This document shows positions 1-8,140 of a DNA stretch of 47,067 nt, piece by piece. The notes under the pieces are model-generated. The model saw only the letters and a program-made list of their open reading frames with translations, ran no database searches and was not told the DNA's origin. Source of the stretch: a virus; the IMG/VR virus record IMGVR_UViG_3300044832_000093, positions 1-47,067 of that record; one strand, written 5' to 3'. The translations under genes were made by a program, and so were the position numbers. How positions within the stretch are numbered: the first letter of the stretch is position 1; every line of letters begins with the position of its first letter.

Positions 1-32
1 TTCTGTTTGTGATCGGAGCGTTTTTCCTGGGA
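1..32. repeat. Terminal direct repeat (left copy)
   Basis: These 32 bases are identical to 47036-47067. An open reading frame continues in frame across the join, so the window is best read as a circular molecule with a small duplicated overlap left by assembly or linearisation. A true 32-bp terminal redundancy is the alternative but is less likely beside an intact attP-like site. Confidence 0.9.
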
Positions 33-149
33 GTGTTTTACCTCATCGCCGGGATAGTCGCCATCCCCTTCTACCTACTCGGCATGTTGGCGCGAGTGAT
101 GGAGAAATTCGTCAATTGGTTCAACCGATGGAGCGGGGCTGGGTATTAA
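1..149 (+). CDS. Small membrane protein, 3' part (gene wraps round from 46978)
   Basis: This is the C-terminal portion of a 68-residue protein that starts at 46978 at the other end of the window. Base 3 is the first base of a codon and TAA is at 147-149. The full product is almost entirely hydrophobic, with two adjacent membrane segments (starting ILAIVGVLTLICLLPQ and continuing VIGAFFLGVFYLIAGIVAI), followed by a short basic amphipathic tail with several Trp and Arg. It is the last gene of the integrase-side operon and ends facing the large virion gene that stops at 215. I do not recognise a family. A role in lysogenic conversion or exclusion is possible from its position beside the integrase, but that is inference. 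Confidence 0.7.
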   Translation, partial: LFVIGAFFLGVFYLIAGIVAIPFYLLGMLARVMEKFVNWFNRWSGAGY

Positions 150-214
150 CGAAACGCCTCCCGATCCGGAGCCAGGATTGGATGAAGACTTAGATCTAGA
201 TGTGGATGATCTTC

Positions 215-3200
215 CTAACGAAACGCCAATGCCTTCTGCTGGGCAATGTTCGTCCGATTGATCACTCCGCGGTACAGATTGGCCGCCGGATGCTGAACGA
301 GCTGAACGTAGAGCTGGCGAGTTTGCTTCAAGGCTTCTAGAAGATTAGGGGTGTGCTCGATCCCCGCCGCCGCGGTGTCTGAATTCAAATACTGAGGACC
401 CATATCCAATGATCTCGCAAGAATTCTCTTCACTGCTTCCTCACCCTGATGGAAGGCTATGTCTCGAAGGTAAAACTCTGTTTCTGGATGCTTATCTAGA
501 ACAGATTTTGGAGCGTACTTATAAACAGCATCAGTCTGGTTGGCGATGTACTGCTCTGCCTCCTGAAGGGCTTGCTTCTGCTGGCCAGTCTGAACTAAAT
601 GTGCCAGCCGACCAGCCATCGGACCATCCCACTTCGGAGTGATCCCAGCCACCTCGTAGCCCGGCCCCGAGCGATCGCCGGGCGGGAGCTGTTCGATCTT
701 CAAACCCTGGCTGAGATCCGTCTCCATTGACATGATTGCATGAGCCATCCCGAGGCGATTCGTGGGCTTGAGGGAAGCCATCCGAACGTCCCTCTCAGGA
801 ACGTTGGTCAATTGCCGCCCGGCATCCGCGGGCTGGGCTCTACGTACCTCTGGTTGAACGAGTTGCGCCCTAAGTGCGGGTCGAGCCGCTTGAACCGCGG
901 GCTCCGCTATTTCTTTGACGCGGGCTTTAGCCGCTTGACCGAGCTGGTTGCGGAAGGCTTCGGGGCTGGACTGGCTTGCCATTGACGCAGCAAGGCCTGA
1001 CCGAGCTGTTTCTGGCCCATTGATTTGAGCACGTTGGGCGAGGAGTTGGCCGACGCTTTTGGTACTGCTTTTTGCTTGGGTTGGTGGGACATTTTGAGTG
1101 ACCTGTTGAGGTTGTGATTGCGGTTGCGGTTGGGCTTGCCGCTGGTAAGGCTGTCCGGTGGTGACGTTCTGGTTTCTTAGAGGTTCGCCCGCGGTAAGGT
1201 CTGTTCTCGGGACGTTTGTTCTAGGTGGGAGAGGAGCTTGCGGGTTTTCTCTGGCGTTCTTCGCCTCATCAAGCTCCCGTGCTCTTTCTTGCCGCTCTGC
1301 TAGAACCTCCTGAAAGGTTCGGTTGCCCGACCGATACCCCTTCAAGGCATCGTAAATATCACTCTGAAGTTTCCAGTTGTGTGTCCCGTCCACCGTCGCC
1401 GAATGAATCCGGTCCACCCGATAGGTCTTCCAGATCGATTCGGAGCGTTTGGGTTTTGAAATATCCGAGAAAACATCCTGCCCGTTTACCTTCGGGTCGA
1501 GTCCGGTCAATTCGTACAAGAAACGCTTTTGTGATGGGGTCACGACTGATTCGGATGGTTGATCCTTCGCTATCGCTTCCAGCATGGTACGGGCAGCTTC
1601 GACAATCGCAGCAGGTTTGTATCCCCATTCTGATCCGTTCCCTTTCTTCACTTGGACCGCAGCATTTTCTAGAAGCTGGCCATGATCTACAGCATGGATG
1701 AGGAGGTTACCCGCCTTGGTGACCCGAGTAAACATAGGCATCGCGGAGACATCTTTGATTGGGAGGGCAGCGGCGATGGGTTGTTTGAATTTCCCCCGGT
1801 AGTAAACGGGATGGTAGCGCATCGCTACTCCGCCGCCCGGCGCGTTGTCCATCACCCCTTTGATGGAGTTCAAGACATCCATCTGCTTGGGGGGCAACTG
1901 TCGTTCTAGAAGGGCCTGAGCCTTCTGGACATCCATGATACGGTAGCCACCTTCACCGTCCGATCGGATACCAGCGGCCTCTCGCTGCCCTTCATCCATC
2001 CTGGAGATCGCCGCGTGGATCGCTTGTCCGACTTTGTTCCCAGCCGAATCTATCTGGCCGGTGGATTTGAGGACAGGCGAACCGTCCACCCTTCGGACCA
2101 AACTTCCATTCTTATTGGTAGCCCACGCATCGACGGCCCCGCTTTGCGCCCGGACCTGGGCGTCTGTTTTACCGATGAGATCCTTGGTGGTGATGAAAGT
2201 AGGATCTCCGGAATCCAAGGGGCCTTGCTGCCGCCTTCCTTCATACCATTCCTTGAGGATGGAATCGACGATCGGAATTCGTTTCTCCCCGGTGAAAAGG
2301 CCCGTACCAACGATTTGATTAGTGGGATCAAAGCCATTTCCAAGAGATGCTAGAACCGTTTTTACGAAGTTTTTATTGACGAAAGGGGAGGTCCCAAGGT
2401 CGAGTAATTTTCCGGCGAGAGTACTTGGTGGTACGACGGAGCCAGGGGAAACACGGGCGACTGCCGATTCACTAGCCAGTTCTCGTACAACACGTTTATC
2501 AGTAAGGACTTCGTTGGGATGTCCCGCAGCAGCATAACGTTGAGACAACTTATTTCTAAGCTCTTCAAACTCATTGCTGGTATCGTATTCACCGGTTGCC
2601 CGTTTAACGGGGTTTCCATCATTGTCAAGCTTGGTGAAGGTGCCGGGAGTCCCGGCTCTGGGATCTCCAAGCAGCTTGGCATATAGCTCACCCGCCATGC
2701 CCCTTTGTTCAAGGTGATGGTTGAACTCATGTTGGACCTGGGCCAGAATCGCCGTTTCAGGCTGGCTAGGATCGACGTGAATAGTTGCCGTATACCCATC
2801 TGTTTTCGTTGCCGGTTGGTTGGTCCGGTATACGCTCCCACTTCCTGGGGGCTGGTCAAATTTCAAACCTAGCTCGGGGTGCTGGCTGAAATTCGAGCCC
2901 ATTGTGAGCTGGGCCTCCGGCGTTAATTTTTTGAACTGGTTGGCTGCGTCTGTATCGAGGCTCTGCAAAAAACGGTAACGGTCCCCGACTTGTGCAGCAT
3001 TGATTTGATCTGGAGTTCCGTAATCTCGCCAAACTTTAAACCCACCTCCAACCATTCCAAGAATTGATCCAGTGACAAATCCTTGACTCGTGGCTTGAGG
3101 ATTTCCCCAGCTTCCGGCGTTTGCGATTGCTGCATTGATTGCTCCTGATTCGAGTCCGGCGTTCGCGGCTCCTGAAAAGGTTTTTGTAACGTCATTGACG

Positions 3201-5041
3201 AACGAGTTGTCCATCGCACGGGCTACCCATTGAGGCGCTCCCGTGGTTTGTTCCCCGACTCTCCGCCAGAAGGGCGAGGTGGCTTCTCCTGCTAGAAATT
3301 CTTTACCGATGGTATTCAACGAAACGCCAATGTCGGCGGGATTCATCCCAACCATTTTCAAAGCGCTGTGCATTACCGGACCACCAAATAAGCCCCCTTC
3401 AGACCACATCCAAGACATGGAATCACTTCCTGGAAGGTGAGTGGCGATAACATCAGCAACCAGATGCTTAATTCCCACAGCTACAGCAGGGTTTCCTCCT
3501 GCAAGTTTCATGGCGATATTATCAAGCCCGTCACTCAGAAATTTTTGGCCTTTTACTGCTAATCCGATTCCTTGCCCGGCCCCCTGCGACAAAGTTCCGG
3601 CGATTCTAGAAGCTGCCCCCGCCGAGGTCTGCATCGAATTCCCGGCCTGAGTAATTTGCCGTTGATGATCGACCAGGGCGGCCTGGGACTGCTGCTTGAG
3701 TTGATTCAGGTTGGTCTGAAGGTCGTTAATGTTCTTATCCAGCTCCGGCGGAGACCTGGGCATAGGCGCACCGTCGCCCGGGTTAACTGGCTGCCAGTTG
3801 GCCCTTTCATTTTTGGCCTCGGCCAGCCTGCTTGTGATGCTCCCCTCTTCCGCCGCCAGATTGGCTAGACGTTGGCCGGACTCTTCGATCGCCGCTTTAA
3901 AGACTGGCTTGGTAGCCATCCCCAGGCCGTGGAGGGCAATCCCAGGACCAACGAAATTCAAAGGATTCAACCCCATCGATAGTCCGCTGACTTCCTGAGG
4001 GGTATTTCTAGAAGCCGCCGCTTTGGCTTGATCCGCGGTCGCCTGGGAGATCACCCCCGCGCCAGCCAGAGATTGAGTCATCTTGCCAGTGAAACCGTCT
4101 GACCATTTATTCATCCCCACCTGGAATTTCGTGACTTGGTAGATTATGTGGTCATCTACCTCTTTGGCCGCATCCTTGACATCCTGGGGGACACCGGGCG
4201 TCGTGCGAACGGCATCGTAGGCAAGGTGGGGGAGGTACGTCGCCGCCATTGTTATCTGATTGGCAACGTCGCTGATTCCTTTCATTGATGCGTCGGTGAC
4301 CAAAGCTCCGGCTGTCTTGAAATGCTGGTTGGCTTGGTCCCAATCGGCTGCTGCTTGTCCGGGATTAAAAGTTGCGAGGGAAAGACCAGCATGCAGGGCA
4401 TACTTGTCCCCCGCTACTTGCTCTTGAAGTTCTTTGTGGAGCCCGACCCCGAAGTCCCACGCTTGCCCGCCGACCGCTTTAACGGCATTCCAGGCATCTC
4501 CGACTTTGTCGACGGCGAATTGAAGGGGGTTGGTGACGACTTGCTGGATGTCTTGGCTGTGCTGTGCGTCCTGCGCATCTCTCGCCGGGTCGATGACGAG
4601 GGTCTTTGCGTGATCAAAATCCTGGTAAGGATCGCCTCCCGCTCGCAAATACATGCTGGCCTTGTATCGGGGATCAATTTGATCGAGCGGATAACCCGCT
4701 GCAACGGCTTGCTGGAATTTTGAGAATTGCTCATCGGTGGGTTGGAAGTAGCCATGCTGGTTGTAGACTGGTGGAGCATCGGGTTGCTTTGCCGCGCCGG
4801 TCACCGCCGCCGAATCCCCGTAACCGGAGACTTGATCGTCTGGGGCTGGAGTTGGAGTTGGTGAAGGAGTTGGTGCAGGAGGTGGTGAAGCGGCTGGGGC
4901 TGCCGCAGAAGGTTGGGCGTTAAACTTTAGCTGGAGTCCAGGAGCTTTGGCGGCGAGCTGAGGGCTCCAATTCTTCTCATCGGTGTTTTGCAGAGTGGCC
5001 CAATCTGCTTGATCCTGAGCAGTAAAATCTTGAGCTGCCAT
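215..5041 (-). CDS. Very large internal virion protein with HExxH motif
   Basis: About 1608 residues, the largest protein of the phage and the last gene of the minus-strand virion operon. It probably travels in the capsid and enters the cell during ejection, as large proteins at this position do in T7-like and related podoviruses. Visible parts are a Pro/Ala/Thr-rich linker near residues 55-85, long Ala/Gly helical stretches, and an HEFNH motif at about residue 771 that matches the HExxH zinc-metallopeptidase signature, with acidic residues further on. The C-terminal quarter has Gln/Pro/Ala-rich linkers and helical segments. I chose the ATG at 5041, one base after the preceding stop, with AGGTGG upstream; an open extension to 5209 only overlaps the Gln-rich end of the gene before it. 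I see no lysozyme or transglycosylase motif. Structural role is fairly sure, peptidase activity unproven. Confidence 0.7.
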   Translation of the reverse strand: MAAQDFTAQDQADWATLQNTDEKNWSPQLAAKAPGLQLKFNAQPSAAAPAASPPPAPTPSPTPTPAPDDQVSGYGDSAAVTGAAKQPDAPPVYNQHGYFQPTDEQFSKFQQAVAAGYPLDQIDPRYKASMYLRAGGDPYQDFDHAKTLVIDPARDAQDAQHSQDIQQVVTNPLQFAVDKVGDAWNAVKAVGGQAWDFGVGLHKELQEQVAGDKYALHAGLSLATFNPGQAAADWDQANQHFKTAGALVTDASMKGISDVANQITMAATYLPHLAYDAVRTTPGVPQDVKDAAKEVDDHIIYQVTKFQVGMNKWSDGFTGKMTQSLAGAGVISQATADQAKAAASRNTPQEVSGLSMGLNPLNFVGPGIALHGLGMATKPVFKAAIEESGQRLANLAAEEGSITSRLAEAKNERANWQPVNPGDGAPMPRSPPELDKNINDLQTNLNQLKQQSQAALVDHQRQITQAGNSMQTSAGAASRIAGTLSQGAGQGIGLAVKGQKFLSDGLDNIAMKLAGGNPAVAVGIKHLVADVIATHLPGSDSMSWMWSEGGLFGGPVMHSALKMVGMNPADIGVSLNTIGKEFLAGEATSPFWRRVGEQTTGAPQWVARAMDNSFVNDVTKTFSGAANAGLESGAINAAIANAGSWGNPQATSQGFVTGSILGMVGGGFKVWRDYGTPDQINAAQVGDRYRFLQSLDTDAANQFKKLTPEAQLTMGSNFSQHPELGLKFDQPPGSGSVYRTNQPATKTDGYTATIHVDPSQPETAILAQVQHEFNHHLEQRGMAGELYAKLLGDPRAGTPGTFTKLDNDGNPVKRATGEYDTSNEFEELRNKLSQRYAAAGHPNEVLTDKRVVRELASESAVARVSPGSVVPPSTLAGKLLDLGTSPFVNKNFVKTVLASLGNGFDPTNQIVGTGLFTGEKRIPIVDSILKEWYEGRRQQGPLDSGDPTFITTKDLIGKTDAQVRAQSGAVDAWATNKNGSLVRRVDGSPVLKSTGQIDSAGNKVGQAIHAAISRMDEGQREAAGIRSDGEGGYRIMDVQKAQALLERQLPPKQMDVLNSIKGVMDNAPGGGVAMRYHPVYYRGKFKQPIAAALPIKDVSAMPMFTRVTKAGNLLIHAVDHGQLLENAAVQVKKGNGSEWGYKPAAIVEAARTMLEAIAKDQPSESVVTPSQKRFLYELTGLDPKVNGQDVFSDISKPKRSESIWKTYRVDRIHSATVDGTHNWKLQSDIYDALKGYRSGNRTFQEVLAERQERARELDEAKNARENPQAPLPPRTNVPRTDLTAGEPLRNQNVTTGQPYQRQAQPQPQSQPQQVTQNVPPTQAKSSTKSVGQLLAQRAQINGPETARSGLAASMASQSSPEAFRNQLGQAAKARVKEIAEPAVQAARPALRAQLVQPEVRRAQPADAGRQLTNVPERDVRMASLKPTNRLGMAHAIMSMETDLSQGLKIEQLPPGDRSGPGYEVAGITPKWDGPMAGRLAHLVQTGQQKQALQEAEQYIANQTDAVYKYAPKSVLDKHPETEFYLRDIAFHQGEEAVKRILARSLDMGPQYLNSDTAAAGIEHTPNLLEALKQTRQLYVQLVQHPAANLYRGVINRTNIAQQKALAFR

Positions 5042-5042
5042 A

Positions 5043-6275
5043 TCAATCCGAATATCCCACCTTTTGAGCCGCCATTGCTCCGGCTTGCTGCTGCTGCGCT
5101 CCGGCTTGCTGGGCCTGGGCTGCCGCCTGCTGCGCTTGCTGGGCCTGGGCCTGCTGTGCTGCTGCTTGCTGTTGTTGAGCCTGCTGGGCGGCTTGCTGTT
5201 GCTGGGCAACAGCCTGCTTAGAATTCCCGGTCAAAAAATTATCGATGTTGCTGTTCATCCTCTGAGCGTAGTCGGGAAGGGCTGCCGGAGTTGCTTGAGA
5301 TTGAGGCTGACCAACGGTTGGATTCTGAGTCGGATCGGCGGTCGGATTCATCCCCGGAGAAAAAGTTCCGGCAGGATTATTCCCCGCATCGTCGCGAGGC
5401 ATCGGAGCATACGTTGTCGGATCGTTGACATCTATTTTCCTGAAATCTCCGGTCTTCATTCCCGCAGTCTGAAGCCCGGCCAGCTTACTTTGATAGGCAC
5501 TGGCAATGTATTGCTTCAACTCGTTGGCTTTACTAATAGCAACCTGCGGGGAATCTCCGGGGGAAGGCACTGCTGAAGCCGCCAGATCCATTCCCTGATT
5601 ACTAAGCCTGCCGCTTTCTGACCCTACGTTTTTGGCATAGTAAGACTGCAACAACGGCATTGTCTGCAAGTAAGGTTTAATCTGAGGATCATTGAGCAAA
5701 CCAGCCGCTCTAGCAGCCCATTGTCCCGTAAGCGCACCCCCTAAATGAGGGTCTTGCTTCACCGCCGCCAAATACTGACTGGTCGCTAAATCAATTTTAT
5801 TGATCCCCTCTTTGTATCCCTGAAGCTGTTCAACTAAATCAGGATGATCGGCGATCTGAGGGCGAGTATCCTCCGCCATTTTGATTTGCTCCTTTACAAA
5901 CCCTTCTACCAAGTTCTGACTGGATTGAATCGTCGCCCGTGTCTCTGCTCCCCACGGTTCATAGGTCCTCTGAAAAGCTTTCCCAGCTTGGTCTGCAATT
6001 GCATTAGCCGTAAGAGGGACGCCAGTATTCATGGCGGCGTGATCTTTCATCACTTGCTGCTTGGCTTGCTCCCACATCTGTTGTTGAAAGGGAGACCCCG
6101 GCGTCGCATTGGTGTTTAATTTATCTAGGATCGCCTGCTGATCCCTTTTTTGAAATTCTGCCCGAGCATAGGCTTCCGTTTGTTTTTTAAAATCAAGTGC
6201 CCTATAGGTCTCCGGCTGGTTCTGCTTGAGATCCACCAGAAATTGCTGCTGCGGCGTGAGCTGCGGAGGAGGCAT
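5043..6275 (-). CDS. Internal virion protein, Gln/Ala-rich
   Basis: A 410-residue protein with a soluble, mostly helical N-terminal two thirds and a C-terminal tail of about 75 residues made almost only of Gln and Ala. The tail is encoded by a GC-rich, microsatellite-like stretch (about 5060-5215) that leaves several other frames open. The gene begins 3 nt after the stop of the gene before it and ends one base before the next start, so it belongs to one tightly packed operon with the large virion protein. Composition and position suggest an ejected core or internal virion protein. I recognise no named family. Confidence 0.6.
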   Translation of the reverse strand: MPPPQLTPQQQFLVDLKQNQPETYRALDFKKQTEAYARAEFQKRDQQAILDKLNTNATPGSPFQQQMWEQAKQQVMKDHAAMNTGVPLTANAIADQAGKAFQRTYEPWGAETRATIQSSQNLVEGFVKEQIKMAEDTRPQIADHPDLVEQLQGYKEGINKIDLATSQYLAAVKQDPHLGGALTGQWAARAAGLLNDPQIKPYLQTMPLLQSYYAKNVGSESGRLSNQGMDLAASAVPSPGDSPQVAISKANELKQYIASAYQSKLAGLQTAGMKTGDFRKIDVNDPTTYAPMPRDDAGNNPAGTFSPGMNPTADPTQNPTVGQPQSQATPAALPDYAQRMNSNIDNFLTGNSKQAVAQQQQAAQQAQQQQAAAQQAQAQQAQQAAAQAQQAGAQQQQAGAMAAQKVGYSD

Positions 6276-6278
6276 TTT

Positions 6279-6779
6279 TTACTGACCTTGAGCCGGAGGC
6301 AAGGAAGGCCAGCCGCCCGGAGGCTTGCTTAGGTCGAAATTGTTCTGAACCGGTTGCTGCTGCTGCTGTGGTTGCTGTGGCTGTTGGGGTTGTTGTCCCC
6401 CACCTCCGCCGCCGCCGGGAACTCCGCCTTGCTCATACATGAATTTCTGCTTGGCCATGTTCATCTGGTAATTCATATTCATGAAATTCTGTATTGTACC
6501 CCAAATAGCCTGCTTGGTTCCCAAAGGGCCTTTTTGGGCCGCTGAATAGAGGGCGCTACCAAATGGAATTGCTGCGCTATTTGGCCCCTGTCCAGGTTGG
6601 GTGTCAAAATAGCCCGATGCCTTGACAGCATCTAACTGCGCCCCGGCTTGCTGATCCTGGAGGTGCATCATCCCAACTTTTTGGAGAACATCGGTGATGC
6701 TCCCCATTGCGTTTTGAATCCCCTGGGCGGCGATCCTGGGGCCAACGGTTAAATCTGCGGTTCCTGCGGTGTAGGGCAT
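6279..6779 (-). CDS. Gly/Gln/Pro-rich virion-associated protein
   Basis: 166 residues. The first 110 are a plausible helical domain containing many Met, Gln and Ala residues. They are followed by a run of Gly, then Gln/Pro repeats, then a short Pro-rich end. It lies between two other low-complexity genes of the virion operon with only a few bases between neighbours. The arrangement of an ordered head and a flexible tail resembles internal core proteins of short-tailed phages. No enzymatic motif is visible and I cannot assign a family. Confidence 0.55.
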   Translation of the reverse strand: MPYTAGTADLTVGPRIAAQGIQNAMGSITDVLQKVGMMHLQDQQAGAQLDAVKASGYFDTQPGQGPNSAAIPFGSALYSAAQKGPLGTKQAIWGTIQNFMNMNYQMNMAKQKFMYEQGGVPGGGGGGGQQPQQPQQPQQQQQPVQNNFDLSKPPGGWPSLPPAQGQ

Positions 6780-6783
6780 AAAT

Positions 6784-6978
6784 TTATTTCTCCAGTTCTA
6801 GAAAAGCCAACTCACATTTCCCGAGGCATTTTCGGGCGTCTCTGATGCAACGATCGAAATAGGCGGCCAGATCGTTTTCATGTATGGCCAAAGCTTTTGC
6901 TTTCTTCTCCTGGAGATTGAAGATCGTGTTCCCCAGGGAAGTGGAAAGGGTGTGCAACTCATCAATGGTCTCAAACAT
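6784..6978 (-). CDS. Small helical hypothetical protein
   Basis: About 64 residues if the ATG at 6978 is used, or 79 from an ATG at 7023. The shorter form overlaps the stop of the PP-loop gene by 8 bases, a usual spacing in this operon, while the longer one would overlap it by 53. Neither start has a clear ribosome-binding site. The product is helical and charged, with two Cys near its C-terminus. No family recognised. It may simply be cotranscribed with the sulfur-metabolism-like gene before it. Confidence 0.5.
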   Translation of the reverse strand: MFETIDELHTLSTSLGNTIFNLQEKKAKALAIHENDLAAYFDRCIRDARKCLGKCELAFLELEK

Positions 6979-7801
6979 TTTGCCCGTAGTAATGAAGGCC
7001 TTTGTTGTTTTCACCGATTTCATAGTAAGGAGCTTTGGAAGCGATCGAACTGACCATCAAGCCGCCCAGCTTAGGGCAGGGAACGAAAGCTTCCGTTCGG
7101 CGGCGGTCCACACAGCGGACACAAGCAGGAATCCAATCGGGGTTGTTGGTCTTGTCGGGGAACTCCGCCCCGTCCGCACCGTAGCGGTCAGTTTGAAAAG
7201 GAACGGCGAAAGACTTGATGTACCCCCAGATGTCCTCGTCCGTCCAGTCCCGCAGAGGAAAGAAAACATCGGGAATTTTATTGATATCCCCCTTCACCAC
7301 GTCACAACCTAGAACGCCTTCCTCGTCGGCGGATTTCTGCCCGATCAACAACAAATCCCAAGGGTAGATGATATCGCCGGACGGGCGCTGAAAAAAATCA
7401 TGGGCCGCGCAAAGGTGATTCGATGGGAGCCACTTCACATCGTCGGGAAGCTCCTGGAGATTCTTGGGCATGTACATGATCCCGTTGGCTCCCAGGCGGT
7501 AGACATTCATGAAGGCCATCACATCCTTCCCGCCAAACTCCCGCCGCTGGAATCCCTGCTCTCGGGGATACCAGTCGAAGATCCGGAGATTCCATTCGCT
7601 GGCGATCTTCTGAACGAAATTGTACTTATAGGGAAACCAAGGGTCCCGAAAGGAAATCACGTCCAGCCTCATTCCCCGTTCTAGAAGGAGGTGGAGAAGG
7701 ACCATACTGTCTTTACCGCCGGACCACATGACCGCGGGCCGCCGATAAGAGGGAAGTACCCTCCTAATTTTTTCCAACGTCTCTGAAATCTTATCCGTCA
7801 T
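6971..7801 (-). CDS. PAPS reductase-like PP-loop ATPase family protein
   Basis: 276 residues. A clear PP-loop, SGGKDS at residues 27-32, with the following hydrophobic helix marks the phosphoadenosine phosphosulfate reductase / adenine nucleotide alpha-hydrolase superfamily. Such domains bind ATP or PAPS and either reduce sulfate esters or activate a substrate by adenylation. A pair C227-x-x-C230 and other Cys (131, 166) could bind a metal or an iron-sulfur cluster. Phage members of this family are common and mostly uncharacterised; proposed roles are sulfur metabolism and DNA modification (DndC is a relative). The gene lies inside the virion operon, 3 nt after its upstream neighbour, so it should be expressed late. 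Family assignment is strong, substrate unknown. Confidence 0.85.
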   Translation of the reverse strand: MTDKISETLEKIRRVLPSYRRPAVMWSGGKDSMVLLHLLLERGMRLDVISFRDPWFPYKYNFVQKIASEWNLRIFDWYPREQGFQRREFGGKDVMAFMNVYRLGANGIMYMPKNLQELPDDVKWLPSNHLCAAHDFFQRPSGDIIYPWDLLLIGQKSADEEGVLGCDVVKGDINKIPDVFFPLRDWTDEDIWGYIKSFAVPFQTDRYGADGAEFPDKTNNPDWIPACVRCVDRRRTEAFVPCPKLGGLMVSSIASKAPYYEIGENNKGLHYYGQNV

Positions 7802-7804
7802 TAG

Positions 7805-8131
7805 TTAAGGCAGCCCGGCGGGAGGGCCGGAGATGAAAAGCTTGCATTCGTAGCCGACAACCGGAGTTGCGGCGAAAGCCTGGATCTGAATTTCATTAGA
7901 ATTTCCCCGTACTCCGATCGGGTAGTACATTCCTTCCTCGACGTAAACCCAGCCTCCGGTCGAGCCGCGCCGTGCTAGAATAGCGGCGGGAGTACCGGCT
8001 ACCGCGGAGGGAGCGACCGTCAAAACCACCTCGGTACAGGGGTGAGAGGCCAAGGCGACAAAGCCAGCCGTCGACGCCTGATTGTCAAAGACGCTGACCG
8101 CGGTTCGAAGATTTGCAACGTGTTGAATCAT
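7805..8131 (-). CDS. Small beta-rich virion-associated protein
   Basis: 108 residues, rich in Val, Ala and Gly with regular alternation, so probably a beta-sandwich. The N-terminus (IQHVANLRTAVSVFDNQAST) and the GGWVYVEEGMYYPIGV segment read like small capsid or tail decoration proteins of phages. It is tightly spaced with both neighbours in the virion operon. No family can be named with confidence. Confidence 0.55.
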   Translation of the reverse strand: MIQHVANLRTAVSVFDNQASTAGFVALASHPCTEVVLTVAPSAVAGTPAAILARRGSTGGWVYVEEGMYYPIGVRGNSNEIQIQAFAATPVVGYECKLFISGPPAGLP

Positions 8132-8140
8132 AATTTCCTT

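Noticed and set aside
147-3332. Repeated word AACGAAACGCC at 148-158, 217-227 and 3318-3328
   Set aside because: Three copies of an 11-mer are above chance, but two are in the coding frame of the giant gene or at stop codons, with no symmetry or spacing that suggests a role.
907-4923. Many open frames on the plus strand and other minus frames across the giant virion gene
   Set aside because: They follow the codon pattern of the 1608-residue gene on the minus strand, lack ribosome-binding sites, and their products have the odd composition of frame shadows (rich in Arg, Pro and Ser).
5043-5221. N-terminal extension of the giant gene to 5209 and plus-strand frames over the same stretch
   Set aside because: This is the GC-rich Gln/Ala-coding tail of the gene before it. 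The ATG at 5041 has a normal position directly after its stop.
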